A stretch of DNA of 64,000 bases from Rhodobacteraceae bacterium EL53. GTDB lineage: Bacteria > Pseudomonadota > Alphaproteobacteria > Rhodobacterales > Rhodobacteraceae. The notes beneath the pieces were generated by a model. That model searched no databases and had not been told where the DNA came from. It saw only the letters and a list, made by a program, of their open reading frames with translations. Made by a program: the position numbers and the translations under genes. Of the stretch, positions 9,238 to 18,709 are shown one piece after another (within the stretch, counting starts at the first letter, position 1; each line of letters begins with the position of its first letter). The stretch lies in NCBI GenBank assembly GCA_900313015.1, contig OMPR01000014.1:1-64000 (forward strand). The letters are read 5' to 3'.

Positions 9238-9891
9238 CTAATTGTAGATATCCACCGATTTGGCCTTCACGAAATAGGTCGTTTCGATATCAGCTTGGCC
9301 GTCCACCAGATGGAGCGCACTTGAATGACTTTGGGCGCGCATCTCACCGCTAACCCAAACAGGTTTATACAGCTCATTCACTTCAAAGCCCTCGTCATAC
9401 CGAACAAGAACCATCTGGTTTGCGGGAGGCGGAGGGGTGTGAATGCAGGCACCAACGGTCGGTACGAGCAGAAACTCGACCGCTTTCTGCTCTACCATTT
9501 CCAAAGGCAACAGATATCCCGGCAACCGCACGATCTTTCCAATAAGATCCGGGTTCGACTCCGTTGCGGCCAGTCTACGTTGGTTCATAACGATTTCACG
9601 CTGCTTGAATAACTGATCAGGATCCAGCCCTTGGGAAACAAGCCTTTCCCTGATTTCTGACGCTCTGGCACGCGCGGTGTCATTTTCTTCATCGGGTATC
9701 AAAATTTCGATGCGGAACAGATTCGCAAGATCACTGATCTGGCTGTATTCCAATTCTGCAAAAGGATCGTGATAGGGGCGTTCTTCTGGCAAAAGATCTA
9801 CCCAAGTGATTTCCAGTGGCTCCAGAGCGGCGGCAGGTTGCGCAAAAACAAATGCCGACACAGCAATGAACGCTAGACCAAGTGTTTTCAT
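9238..9891 (-). CDS. DUF3299 exported protein
   Basis: A 217-residue protein with a signal peptide (MKTLGLAFIAVSAFVFAQPAAALE). The second half carries the DUF3299 hallmark GYLLPLE, then FLLVPTVGACIHTPPPPANQ, with a conserved Cys-Ile-His possibly involved in metal binding. The ATG at 9891 has AAGGTGG upstream. The gene is last in an ATPase-permease-DUF3299 operon; DUF3299 proteins are known neighbours of such ABC systems, some of them zinc-regulated. Function is inferred from context: a periplasmic accessory of the transporter. Confidence 0.8.
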   Translation of the reverse strand: MKTLGLAFIAVSAFVFAQPAAALEPLEITWVDLLPEERPYHDPFAELEYSQISDLANLFRIEILIPDEENDTARARASEIRERLVSQGLDPDQLFKQREIVMNQRRLAATESNPDLIGKIVRLPGYLLPLEMVEQKAVEFLLVPTVGACIHTPPPPANQMVLVRYDEGFEVNELYKPVWVSGEMRAQSHSSALHLVDGQADIETTYFVKAKSVDIYN

Positions 9892-9907
9892 GATTTCCAC
9901 CTTTTCT

Positions 9908-11308
9908 TCATAGTCGCATGGATAGCCCGTCGGCCAATGTCATCCGGTAAACCCGTAAAGCTGGGATAGCACCAGCAATCAAACCTGAGAAGAACACCAG
10001 CGCAACAAGAACAACCTCGCGTAGGGTTGGCAATCCTAGGCCAATCCTGAGCCCAAATTCCGCAGCAAGAATTGGATTTGCCACAATCGTAACCCCTGTC
10101 AAAACAAAATACCCAAGAAGTATTCCCATCAGCAAAAGTAGCACAGCCTCGAAGATGATCAGCGTGAAAATGTTATAAGGCGTTGCACCAACCGAGCGTA
10201 GAATAGCGAATTCTCGCCGCCTTGCATCAAGGGCTGCTGACAGCATCACCACCAAACCAATGACACCCGCCAGCGCAACGGCACCTGCCATCAAGCGCAG
10301 TGCTATTTCAGCTGTCCCCGTTATCGACCAAAGCTGAAGCAGCGCTACGTTTGGCATGACCGCCGTGAGTGCATCACCGCGATATTGGGCTAGCTGACGT
10401 TGTATTGAAAGCACCGCGGATTTGTTCTCGAGTCCCGCAAAAATCGCGTTGATTGTTGCGGGTTCATGCCCGTGATCATCATGGGTGTCATCTACATGTT
10501 CGTCATGATCATCATCGTGTAGGTGCTCGTCGTGAACTTCTTTGGCCAGATGCTCTTTGTGTTCATCGTGGCCTTCTTCAGCAGAGTGCGCCGTCTCGCC
10601 CTCGTCTTGTTGCGCCGGTTCTTCGTCATCTTCATTCGCTCGGGCGCGGCCGAAAGGGTCAGCGTTTTCAGGCAGAGCCTCTTGGTGAAGGGTGTCAAAG
10701 CCTTCGATGGACACAAAGACCATGCGATCAACCGCTGTTCCAGTTGGCTCCAAAACACCGCTGACGGTAAAGGGTGCGTCGTCATGAACGTCGAACGAAA
10801 CCGCGCCGGATCCATGAGCATTTACAATTTCAGCACCCGGGGCGTAGCCAAAAGCCTGCGCAACCTCTGCACCAACCACGGCCCCCATCGGATCGTCAAA
10901 GGCCTGCCCTTGCGCAAAGACCAAAGGCTTGCCACCACTGTGACGAAAGCGTTTGAAATAAGCGTTGCTGGTGCCAATGACCGGATACCCACGGTGTGAA
11001 TCCCCCATCATAAGCGGGACTGCCCAGTCAATACCGGGCATGTCCTCGACCACCTCATAGCTTTCCCAACTGATGCCCGTCCCGGTCGAACCAACCCCAA
11101 AAACGGTCGCCATCAGGATCTGCACGTCATTGCCTCGTGCGGCTACAATCAGATCGACCCCAGAAGCCGAGTTGGCAAAGCCCGCGCGGGCCTCTGTTCG
11201 TAGACGCTCAACCCCGAGGATCAATGCTACGCTGAGTGCTATGCTAAGCACCGTGAGCCCCGCGACAAACCGTCGGTTGAGCAGGCTTTTCAGGCAGAGA
11301 TCAAGCAT
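9908..11308 (-). CDS. ABC transporter permease, FtsX/MacB type, with His-rich insert
   Basis: About 466 residues. An N-terminal helix (roughly 12-32), a large periplasmic domain, then three C-terminal helices with the FtsX signature (DARRREFAILRSVGATPYNI). Roughly residues 205-275 form a low-complexity acidic/histidine-rich segment with many HDEH, HDDDH and HDDHGHE units, a probable Zn-binding loop on the periplasmic side. The ATG shares its A with the TGA of the ATPase gene. The insert points to metal handling rather than generic lipoprotein or lipid transport. Confidence 0.85.
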   Translation of the reverse strand: MLDLCLKSLLNRRFVAGLTVLSIALSVALILGVERLRTEARAGFANSASGVDLIVAARGNDVQILMATVFGVGSTGTGISWESYEVVEDMPGIDWAVPLMMGDSHRGYPVIGTSNAYFKRFRHSGGKPLVFAQGQAFDDPMGAVVGAEVAQAFGYAPGAEIVNAHGSGAVSFDVHDDAPFTVSGVLEPTGTAVDRMVFVSIEGFDTLHQEALPENADPFGRARANEDDEEPAQQDEGETAHSAEEGHDEHKEHLAKEVHDEHLHDDDHDEHVDDTHDDHGHEPATINAIFAGLENKSAVLSIQRQLAQYRGDALTAVMPNVALLQLWSITGTAEIALRLMAGAVALAGVIGLVVMLSAALDARRREFAILRSVGATPYNIFTLIIFEAVLLLLMGILLGYFVLTGVTIVANPILAAEFGLRIGLGLPTLREVVLVALVFFSGLIAGAIPALRVYRMTLADGLSMRL

Positions 11309-11994
11309 CACTTTGCTCCACTATTCAGCACGCCCAATTCCACCGTTCGGTCAAAATGCTTTTCAAGGGTTCTGTCGTGGCTAACGAACAGTAAGCTTGA
11401 CCCAGATGCGTTACATTCCCTTAGCAACAGTTCGACAAAAGCATCCTTTGCCTCTTCATCAAGCGCCGACGTAGGTTCGTCGGCCAAAACGACTTCCGGT
11501 GCCCCGATCAAGGCACGCGCCGCCGCAACTCTTTGTTGCTGGCCAATACTGAGCGCACTGGCGGGGCCATTGAGCGTTTTGGGGTCAGTCAACCCAAGTT
11601 CATTCAACAACCGGATTGCGGTTGTTTTCGGTTCAGCCGCCACTTTTTCCCGCCGCAGCGTTGAAAAGCGACAGGGCAATAGAACGTTTTCAATTGCACT
11701 TAGCCAAGGCAACAAATTGAACACTTGGAAAATTAGTCCAATGTGATCGACACGAAAACGATCACGATCACGGCCTGACAAGCCTCCAACATCGGTTCCT
11801 GCAACGAAAACCGAAGCCTTGGGAATATCTATGACCCCAGCAATCGCTGAGAGCAACGTCGACTTCCCACTGCCACTAGGTCCGCGCAGCATGACTTTCT
11901 CGTTGGCACGCAGTTCAAATGTGTCGATATCGAGGATCAGGCGCGGCGCACCTGCCCAGCGATATTGTAATGATTTGAGTTCAATAGGTTTCAT
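11308..11994 (-). CDS. ABC transporter ATP-binding protein (LolD/MacB type)
   Basis: A 228-residue ATPase: Walker A GPSGSGKS near residues 37-44, Q-loop in LIFQVFNLLPWLS, signature variant ALSIGQQQRVAAARAL in place of LSGGQ, Walker B VVLADEPTSALDEE, then switch His in FVSHD. I chose the ATG at 11994; the frame runs 77 codons further upstream but that part is unlike the family. The start has no Shine-Dalgarno and lies just below AT-rich sequence, so translation may be leaderless. It energises the FtsX-type permease that follows. Confidence 0.88.
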   Translation of the reverse strand: MKPIELKSLQYRWAGAPRLILDIDTFELRANEKVMLRGPSGSGKSTLLSAIAGVIDIPKASVFVAGTDVGGLSGRDRDRFRVDHIGLIFQVFNLLPWLSAIENVLLPCRFSTLRREKVAAEPKTTAIRLLNELGLTDPKTLNGPASALSIGQQQRVAAARALIGAPEVVLADEPTSALDEEAKDAFVELLLRECNASGSSLLFVSHDRTLEKHFDRTVELGVLNSGAK

Positions 11995-11997
11995 TGT

Positions 11998-12020
11998 GAA
12001 ATATAGATATAGCAAAATAC
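11998..12020. promoter_or_regulatory. AT-rich imperfect dyad before the ABC operon
   Basis: A 23-base AT-rich segment directly upstream of the ATPase start has ends resembling GAAAT/ATTTC-type half-sites of Zur boxes, with a TATA-containing centre. The match is imperfect (about 13 of 22 positions against the consensus as I remember it), so this is a candidate metal-regulator operator or simply the -10 region. Confidence 0.2.
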
Positions 12021-12301
12021 CGTTGTGTCGAGGGGACTGATCGATACCAGAACAAAGCGTTGGGCAACGTACTCCTCTACGGTCTCTTGGGGCTAACGCG
12101 CTTATAGACACTGAGTTTTTCGTGAACGACCGTAACGTGCTCAACGCACTTACCCCGAAGCTTCCGAAGCGGGTGGAATGTTCGTAAGTCTCAAGGGCTG
12201 GCGGCGCCTCGCAATCCGATACCACAGGTGCCCAAAGGTCCTCCTGTCCACAATCGCCCTCGCTGCACTCGCCATTTACTGGTTATAGGGCCTGAGCCTA
12301 A

Positions 12302-12757
12302 CAACTGCCCCTTCGCCGATATCAAATATGGATTTATCACCCTTTCGCAAATCGACATGAGTCGAAGCACTCTTCTGACCCAGCCAGATCAAAGGGCCTA
12401 ACCCATCTAGGTACTCCGCATTTCATCCCGCGGCACTTCATAAGTATTGGAAGTGCTATCAGCGGCGACTTTCATTTTAACCAGATTACACCGACTCAAC
12501 TCGCTACCGACGTAGTTGAATCTGTGAAAGCGGACATGCCTGCAAGAGCCCCGCGAGTCCTTTGATCTCGACAGGTCTGCAATGTGATCGAAAATGCGAA
12601 AGGGGGCTGGATTGTCATATTTGGTCGCGCCCTTTCTAAAATTCTGAGCGAAGCATCCGGCGCCAAATTTGAATCGCTCACAAAAGAACAATCAAATGTT
12701 ATTTTGCGGAATGACGTTCCGTTCTGCGGCATTGGCATCAACTCGACTCCTGCTTAA
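12302..12757 (+). pseudogene. Decayed reading frame with internal TGA
   Basis: One plus-strand frame is open from 12302 to 12757 except for a single TGA at 12563-12565. Both sides read like genuine protein: before the stop, GTPHFIPRHF then ISGDFHFNQITPTQLATDVV; after it, CNVIENAKGGWIVIFGRALS and LRNDVPFCGIGINSTPA, ending in TAA. No start with an RBS is visible. I do not recognise the family. It looks like the remnant of an enzyme gene lost upstream of the acyl-CoA operon; the rest of 11995-12792 holds nothing else I can identify. Confidence 0.35.
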
Positions 12758-12802
12758 CCTGCACAAATAACAGAGCGAAGGCGGCAAATTCTTTGGGAGG
12801 GG

Positions 12803-12832
12803 ATGATGCAAAGCACTCTACGGATGCAATGA
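12803..12832 (+). other. Nine-codon leader ORF coupled to the acyl-CoA ligase
   Basis: A strong GGGAGGGG directly precedes ATGATG, which opens a frame of nine codons (MMQSTLRMQ) whose TGA overlaps the ATG of the ligase gene at 12829 (ATGA). The best RBS therefore serves this mini-frame rather than the ligase start, suggesting translational coupling through a leader peptide. It may also be chance. Confidence 0.3.
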
Positions 12833-14535
12833 CAGCGATGAAACCTGAGGACGCGGTCCGCCATGTGATTGCCACGGACCCGACATTCGCAGTGCATGAA
12901 GTCGACGTACGCGGTGTCACATTCAAGGCGTTCAAAAACATTCCACCAACAGTGCCTAGCTTGCTTGCCGCTGGATGGGCACGACATGGCGACGGCGCGT
13001 TGGAATATCTGGCCTACGAAGGGGAAGTGCTGACCTATGCTGATTTCACCAGTATGGTGTATCGGTTGGCACATGCCATGCGCGATGAACTGGGAGTGCA
13101 GCAAGGCGACCGTGTGGCGATCGCCATGCGCAATTATCCAGAGCTTTTGGCTCTGGTGTTGGCAATTTCATCCATCGGGGGAGTAGTTGTTTTCGTCAAC
13201 GCCTGGTGGACGACAGAAGAGCTCGACTATGCCCTGCGCGACAGTGGTGCCAGAATCGTCTTTGCTGACAGCCCGCGACTGCAGCGCCTCGAGCCATTGC
13301 AGTCAGAGCTTGGTTTGACTTTGATAGGCGTACGTGACGCCGAAGGTCAAAGCGCGCATGACTTAACAGCGCTCGAGACAAACGCCGCATCCGATACCGC
13401 ACCCGTGGTCACAATAGACACCGACGATGATTTTGCTGTCATGTATTCTTCCGGCACCACCGGTCATCCAAAGGGCGTGGTACAAACCCATCGCGGGGCC
13501 GTGAACGCAGTTTTCAGTTGGTTGATGCAATCGGTCGTGGCACCTTTGGTCACGCCCCCCGAACCGGATGCGACCGCACCACCGCGCCCGTCGGCATTGG
13601 TGGTCACACCACTGTTTCATGTTACGGCCACCCATCCACTGTTTCTACTAAGCCTGCCTGCTGGCGCAAAAATAACTCTGATGCACAAGTGGGATGCCGA
13701 AGGGGCCGTGCGCCTGATGCGCGACAACTCCATAACTCGCTTTCTTGGCGTACCTACCCAATCAGCCGAACTCATGCAGGCGGCCTTGAAGATGGGTGAA
13801 ACACTCCCAGCGATGGATTACCTCGGCTCAGGTGGTGCGAAACGACCGGGAGCGCAGGTCGCGCAACTTGCCAAGGCTTTCCCGAATGCGGGCGTCGCCA
13901 CGGGCTGGGGTATGACGGAAACCAACGCCTTGGGCATTGGCATGATCGGGGAGGACTATACCGCACGACCCGAAAGTGCGGGCAAATTGCATCCACCAGT
14001 TCAGGAGCTTCGCATGCTTGATGATGCTGGGAATGATGTGCCCGTGGGGTGTCTAGGAGAGATCACAGTCAAAAGCCCCGCCAACATGCGTTGCTATTTG
14101 AACAAACCTGAAGCCACTACAGAGACCTTGCAAGACGGCTGGCTGCGAACCGGAGATCTGGGCGTGCTGGACGAAGATGGCTATGTCACCATCCTTGATC
14201 GCAAGAAAAACATCATTATCAGGGGCGGCGAAAACATCGCATGCCTTGATGTAGAAGGTGCCTTGCACCGCCATCCCGACGTGCTGGAGGCGGCAGCGTT
14301 TTCTGTACCCGATGACCGTCTGGGCGAAGCCGTCGGCGCCGCGGTTCAACTGAAAAACGGTGCGACACTTACATGCGATGACATGGCGACGTTTCTGCAG
14401 GGGCACCTCGCCCCCTTCAAAATCCCGGTACATCTGTGGGTTCAGCGCGACGTCCTGACCCGTGGTGCCACTGACAAAATCGACCGCCGCGCCATCCGTA
14501 CGGCCTGTCTGGACAATCTAAAGGTGAAAGTATGA
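12829..14535 (+). CDS. Acyl-CoA synthetase (AMP-forming)
   Basis: A 568-residue ANL-superfamily ligase activating a carboxylic acid to its CoA thioester. The AMP-binding loop YSSGTTGHPKG starts near residue 206, the A5 motif is GWGMTETNALG, the A7 motif GWLRTGDLG, and the A8 hinge DRKKNIIIRGGENI; the A10 Lys lies in TDKIDRR near the end. The ATG at 12829 overlaps a leader mini-ORF; a TTG at 12793 is the alternative. It opens a seven-gene operon and would supply its CoA ester. The acid is not evident from sequence. Confidence 0.9.
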   Translation: MTAMKPEDAVRHVIATDPTFAVHEVDVRGVTFKAFKNIPPTVPSLLAAGWARHGDGALEYLAYEGEVLTYADFTSMVYRLAHAMRDELGVQQGDRVAIAMRNYPELLALVLAISSIGGVVVFVNAWWTTEELDYALRDSGARIVFADSPRLQRLEPLQSELGLTLIGVRDAEGQSAHDLTALETNAASDTAPVVTIDTDDDFAVMYSSGTTGHPKGVVQTHRGAVNAVFSWLMQSVVAPLVTPPEPDATAPPRPSALVVTPLFHVTATHPLFLLSLPAGAKITLMHKWDAEGAVRLMRDNSITRFLGVPTQSAELMQAALKMGETLPAMDYLGSGGAKRPGAQVAQLAKAFPNAGVATGWGMTETNALGIGMIGEDYTARPESAGKLHPPVQELRMLDDAGNDVPVGCLGEITVKSPANMRCYLNKPEATTETLQDGWLRTGDLGVLDEDGYVTILDRKKNIIIRGGENIACLDVEGALHRHPDVLEAAAFSVPDDRLGEAVGAAVQLKNGATLTCDDMATFLQGHLAPFKIPVHLWVQRDVLTRGATDKIDRRAIRTACLDNLKVKV

Positions 14536-15824
14536 ATTCCCCAAGCGAAGTTGAAACAGGCGCCTATATTGCAGCCGCAGGCAAGGCGGCATGGGATGTT
14601 CCAGACCTGCCTGCAAACACGCCCCTGCGTGAGATAAAGACCGTGGGCATCATCGGTGCGGGCACCATGGGTGGCGGCATTGCTATGAATTTTGCCACGG
14701 CTGGGTTCGACGTACGCATCGTTGAAACCACGCAAGAGGCGCTTGATCGTGGTCTTGCTGTGGTGCGCGGTAACTACCAGCGGTCTGCAGACAAAGGTCG
14801 CTTTCCCCAAGACGAAGTCGAGACGCGTATGGCCCGCTTTGACGGACGAATCGCATTGGCTGACCTTGCTGAATGCGATTTGGTGATTGAGGCGGTTTTT
14901 GAGAACATGGACCTCAAGCGCAAGATTTTCACAGAGCTCGACCGCGTGATGAAATCGGGCGCCATTCTTGCGACAAATACCTCTGCGCTCAACATTGATG
15001 AGATTGCGTCGATGACTAAGCGCCCCGAGGACGTGATCGGCTTGCACTTCTTCTCTCCCGCCAATGTCATGAAGCTGTTGGAGATCGTACGCGCCAAGCA
15101 CACTGCCGATGACGTGGTGGCCACCTGCATGTCGTTGGCCGGCGACATCAACAAGATTGCGACACTTGTCGGTGTTTGTCCTGGTTTTGTCGGCAACCGC
15201 ATCCTGTTTGCGCGCCAGATTCAAGCCAACAAGCTGGTCTATCAGGGCGTGATGCCTTGGGATGTAGATGCAGCCCTGAATGCCTTTGGCTTCAAGATGG
15301 GCCCTTTCCAGATGAGCGATCTGGCGGGCCTTGATATCGGCTGGTCCAAAGGGGCCAAGACCGATAACCCGATCCGCGACGCCTTGTGCGAACTGGATCG
15401 TCGCGGGCAGAAAACCAAAGCCGGGTTTTATGACTATGACGACGCGCGCCGCCCTATCCCGTCAGACGTGACCGCAGGCATTATCCGTGACATCACAGGT
15501 GCACAGCCCTCAAAAATGAGCGCGGATGAGATTGTTGAAATTTGCATTTATCCGATGATCAATGAAGCCGTGAAGATCCTAGAAGAGAACAAAGCGCAGC
15601 GCCCCTCGGACATCGATGTGGTCTGGCTGAATGGCTATGGCTGGCCTGCAGACAAGGGCGGCCCGATGTTTTACGGCGATCGGGTTGGGGCCGCAGCTGT
15701 GCTCGCGCGTATGGAAACGCTCGGCGCCGAAGATGCGGCGTTTTCCCCCGCTCAAGCTCTGCGCGCCTTAGCTGAAACAGGTGGCAAGTTCGTCGATATT
15801 GATACTGGAGGGTTGAAGGTATGA
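14532..15824 (+). CDS. 3-hydroxyacyl-CoA dehydrogenase
   Basis: A 430-residue protein overlapping the ligase by ATGA. An N-terminal extension of about 35 residues precedes the Rossmann motif [11 protein letters not shown] (about 39-49), then the 3HCDH_N domain with [11 protein letters not shown] and [15 protein letters not shown], and two C-terminal 3HCDH domains. This matches the dehydrogenase half of FadB/FadJ without the hydratase, which is the next gene. It oxidises L-3-hydroxyacyl-CoA with NAD in beta-oxidation. Confidence 0.9.
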   Translation: MNSPSEVETGAYIAAAGKAAWDVPDLPANTPLREIKTVGIIGAGTMGGGIAMNFATAGFDVRIVETTQEALDRGLAVVRGNYQRSADKGRFPQDEVETRMARFDGRIALADLAECDLVIEAVFENMDLKRKIFTELDRVMKSGAILATNTSALNIDEIASMTKRPEDVIGLHFFSPANVMKLLEIVRAKHTADDVVATCMSLAGDINKIATLVGVCPGFVGNRILFARQIQANKLVYQGVMPWDVDAALNAFGFKMGPFQMSDLAGLDIGWSKGAKTDNPIRDALCELDRRGQKTKAGFYDYDDARRPIPSDVTAGIIRDITGAQPSKMSADEIVEICIYPMINEAVKILEENKAQRPSDIDVVWLNGYGWPADKGGPMFYGDRVGAAAVLARMETLGAEDAAFSPAQALRALAETGGKFVDIDTGGLKV

Positions 15825-16600
15825 GCTACGAATTCATCAAAACAGAAAAACGCGGACATATCCTGCTGGTTACCATGAACCGGCCAGAGGTCTACAACGC
15901 CGTGCATGTGGATATGCACAACGAAATGGCCGCGTGCTGGGATGCCTTTGCCGCTGACCCGGACCTTTGGGTAGCTGTCCTGACGGGCGCGGGCGACAAG
16001 GCCTTCTCGGCGGGCAACGACCTGAAGGCAACAGCCGCCGGCGGCAGCAAGGCCAAGATGACAACGACAGGCTTTGCTGGCCTCTCTTCGCGGTTTGACC
16101 TCGAGAAACCGATCATCGCTGCGGTTAACGGGGTCGCGATGGGCGGCGGCTTTGAGACGGCCCTGTCCTGCGACATTATCCTCGCGTCCGAAAATGCCAA
16201 GTTCGCTTTGCCAGAAGTCAAAGTCGGCTTCTTTGCGGCCGCTTCGGGCGTGCAGCGCCTGTCGCGCTACATCGGACGGCTCGCCGCGCATGAGTTAATG
16301 CTCACGGGCCGCACCTTCGACGCCACAGAAGCCCATGCGATGGGCTGCGTTAACGAGGTACACCCGCCTGAAGAATTGCTTACCAAAGCGATAGAAAAAG
16401 CCGAACAGCTTTGCACCGTATCGCCCTCAGCCGTGAAGGCAACCAAACGCGTGCTTAACGACATCTTGCGTCGTGATGGCATGGCCGAAAGCATCGCCTA
16501 TTCTCGCGAGGTCATCGCTGACTTGTCGAAAACAGAAGATTTTAAAGAAGGCGTCAATGCCTTCGTCGCCAAACGCGCCCCGCAGTGGGTTAACAAATAA
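15821..16600 (+). CDS. Enoyl-CoA hydratase/isomerase family protein
   Basis: A 259-residue crotonase. The oxyanion-hole segments AFSAGNDLKA (near residue 65) and AAVNGVAMGGGFETALSCDI (near 100-119) and the LPEVKVGFF motif are present. The start overlaps the dehydrogenase stop (ATGA). It would hydrate the enoyl-CoA made by the acyl-CoA dehydrogenase downstream, or act on a related CoA ester. Confidence 0.88.
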   Translation: MSYEFIKTEKRGHILLVTMNRPEVYNAVHVDMHNEMAACWDAFAADPDLWVAVLTGAGDKAFSAGNDLKATAAGGSKAKMTTTGFAGLSSRFDLEKPIIAAVNGVAMGGGFETALSCDIILASENAKFALPEVKVGFFAAASGVQRLSRYIGRLAAHELMLTGRTFDATEAHAMGCVNEVHPPEELLTKAIEKAEQLCTVSPSAVKATKRVLNDILRRDGMAESIAYSREVIADLSKTEDFKEGVNAFVAKRAPQWVNK

Positions 16601-16621
16601 ACAGCCTTAAGGACGAACTAA

Positions 16622-17938
16622 ATGTCAGATGCACATGCAGAAACTAGCCTGAACAACCTTGAAATGTCCGACAAAGCCAAACCGCTTTTGAACGCAGTGA
16701 TCAAGCACATCCGCGAAAACGTTGACCCGATTAGCGAAGAGTTTCACCGTTTGGGCAAAGCACAGGAAGACCGCTGGTCATATCACCCGCGCCAGATTGA
16801 GCTGTTGGATGGCGCTAAGCAAAAGGCGCGTGATGCCGGACTATGGAACTTCTTTCTACCCAACGCCGAAACCGGCGAAGGCCTCTCAAACCTGGACTAC
16901 GCTTACATTGCCGCTGAGCTGGGGAAAAACCCGCTGGCCTCCGAAACGCTCAACTGTTCAGCACCTGATACGGGCAACATGGAAGTGCTTGAGCGTATCG
17001 GCACGGAGCAACAAAAAGAACAGTGGCTCAAGCCGCTCCTAGCAGGGGAAATTCGCTCAGCATTTGCGATGACCGAGCCTGACATGGCGTCCTCTGACGC
17101 CAAGAACATCTCGACATCTGCTGTGCTCGAAAATGGCGAGTGGGTCATCAACGGCGAGAAGTACTACATCTCAGGAGCAGGTGATCCGCGTTGTAAGATC
17201 ATGATCGTGATGGTCAAAACCTCTCCTGACGCAGAAGCCTTCCGCCAGCAATCTCAGATCCTTGTTCCCATGGATCACCCCGGTGTTGAAATCCTCGGAC
17301 CGATGCATGTGTTCGGCCACGACGACGCGCCACACGGCCACATGCACATAAAGTTTACCGATGTGCGCGTGCCAGAAGAGAACATCCTCTGGGGCGAAGG
17401 CCGCGGTTTTGAGATCAGCCAAGTTCGCCTTGGGCCCGGCCGCATTCACCACTGCATGCGCTCAATCGGGCAAGCCGAAAAGGCGCTGGATCTGATGATC
17501 CACCGCGGTCTCAATCGCGTCGCCTTTGGCAAGAAGATCGTTGACCTCGGCAAGAACATGGAGACGATCTCACGCGCCAAGATCGAGATTGAATCGATGC
17601 GTTTGCTGGTGTTGAAAGCCGCCAAGGCGATGGACGTACTGGGCAACAAAGAGGCCCGCATCTGGGTCAGCATGATCAAGGCGAAGGTGCCTGAACAGGT
17701 CTGCGATATCATTGATCAAGCGATGCAAGTGCACGGCGCAACCGGCATCAGCCAATGGTCCCCTTTGTCTGGCATGTACGCCCAGCAACGCACGCTGCGT
17801 TACGCCGATGGCCCCGATGAGGTGCACCACCACGTCATCGCACGCAATGAAGTGCAGTCATATAAGGATAGCAACTCGCGCCAAGATGCCATCTCTGGTG
17901 ATACAAACGCGCGCGGTTCTTTCGGATTTGTCGGATGA
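16622..17938 (+). CDS. Acyl-CoA dehydrogenase (ACAD10/11-like)
   Basis: A 438-residue FAD flavoprotein. Visible family motifs are FAMTEPDMASSDA for FAD/substrate binding, WVINGEKYYISGA, the arginine-rich RLGPGRIHHCMRSIG, and the C-terminal VHGATGISQWSPLSGMYAQQRTLRYADGPDEVHH. This layout is typical of the ACAD10/11-like branch, some members of which act on branched or 4-hydroxy acyl-CoAs. It sits 21 bases after the hydratase. A paralog with the same motifs lies at 27199. Confidence 0.9.
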   Translation: MSDAHAETSLNNLEMSDKAKPLLNAVIKHIRENVDPISEEFHRLGKAQEDRWSYHPRQIELLDGAKQKARDAGLWNFFLPNAETGEGLSNLDYAYIAAELGKNPLASETLNCSAPDTGNMEVLERIGTEQQKEQWLKPLLAGEIRSAFAMTEPDMASSDAKNISTSAVLENGEWVINGEKYYISGAGDPRCKIMIVMVKTSPDAEAFRQQSQILVPMDHPGVEILGPMHVFGHDDAPHGHMHIKFTDVRVPEENILWGEGRGFEISQVRLGPGRIHHCMRSIGQAEKALDLMIHRGLNRVAFGKKIVDLGKNMETISRAKIEIESMRLLVLKAAKAMDVLGNKEARIWVSMIKAKVPEQVCDIIDQAMQVHGATGISQWSPLSGMYAQQRTLRYADGPDEVHHHVIARNEVQSYKDSNSRQDAISGDTNARGSFGFVG

Positions 17939-18705
17939 GTCTGTTTGATCTGACCGGCAAGGTCGCCCTCTTAACGGGGGCGTCCAAAGGCATGGGCTAC
18001 GAGATGGCCCTTGGCCTTGCCCAACACGGCGCAACAGTGGTGATCTCCTCGCGCACGCAAGAAGAGCTCGACGCTGCCGCTGCTGAAATCAACAAAGCTG
18101 TGGGGGCCAAGCGCGCCCACGGCATTGCCGCCAACATTGTCCACAAGGACTCGTTGCAAGCGCTTGTCGACAAGACACATGAAGTCGCGGGCGCAATCGA
18201 CATCGTGGTTGGCAACGCTGGCGTGAATCCTTATTTCGGCCCAATCGCTGGCATTTCGGATGAACAATACGAACGCACGATGAACGCCAACGTACAGTCC
18301 AACCTCTGGCTGGCAAAGATGGTCGCCCCAGACATGGAGGCCAAAGGGTCCGGGTCTATGATGTTCACATCGTCGATCGGGGCGTTCAAAGCCTCCGACA
18401 CGTTGGGCACCTATGGCATGTCCAAATTGGCGCTGATCGGGTTGGTCCGCAATCTCGCAGCAGAGTTTGGTCCCAAAGGCATCAGGTTCAATGCGATCTG
18501 CCCCGGGCTAATCAAAACCGACTTTGCCCGTGAGCTCTGGGACAAACCAGGGGTAGAAGAGAAATACTCCCGCGCGATTCCATTGGGCCGTCTGGGGGAA
18601 CCGGATGATTTCGCTGGTCTGGCCGTGTTCCTTGGTTCGGACGCCAGTAAGTATATGACCGGACAGGCGTTGACTGTCTGCGGCGGCTCCAGCATGTGGA
18701 GTTGA
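17935..18705 (+). CDS. SDR-family oxidoreductase
   Basis: A 256-residue classical short-chain dehydrogenase: cofactor loop TGASKGMG near residues 14-21, NAGVN near 95, catalytic Tyr160 and Lys164 in YGMSK, and the C-terminal MTGQALTVCGGSSM typical of FabG-like enzymes. It overlaps the acyl-CoA dehydrogenase by ATGA. The likely role is NAD(P)-dependent oxidation or reduction of a hydroxy/keto-CoA intermediate of this operon. Confidence 0.88.
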   Translation: MSLFDLTGKVALLTGASKGMGYEMALGLAQHGATVVISSRTQEELDAAAAEINKAVGAKRAHGIAANIVHKDSLQALVDKTHEVAGAIDIVVGNAGVNPYFGPIAGISDEQYERTMNANVQSNLWLAKMVAPDMEAKGSGSMMFTSSIGAFKASDTLGTYGMSKLALIGLVRNLAAEFGPKGIRFNAICPGLIKTDFARELWDKPGVEEKYSRAIPLGRLGEPDDFAGLAVFLGSDASKYMTGQALTVCGGSSMWS

Positions 18706-18709
18706 GGTT

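Noticed and set aside
10453-10821. Several frames opposite the histidine-rich permease segment
   Set aside because: They arise from repeated GAC/CAT codons of the His/Asp-rich insert and are not independent genes.
11995-12225. 77-codon N-terminal extension of the ABC ATPase
   Set aside because: Not like the family, no RBS, and it covers the likely promoter.
14442-15224. Open frame of 260 codons opposite the hydroxyacyl-CoA dehydrogenase
   Set aside because: Antisense shadow of a well-supported gene; composition is not protein-like.
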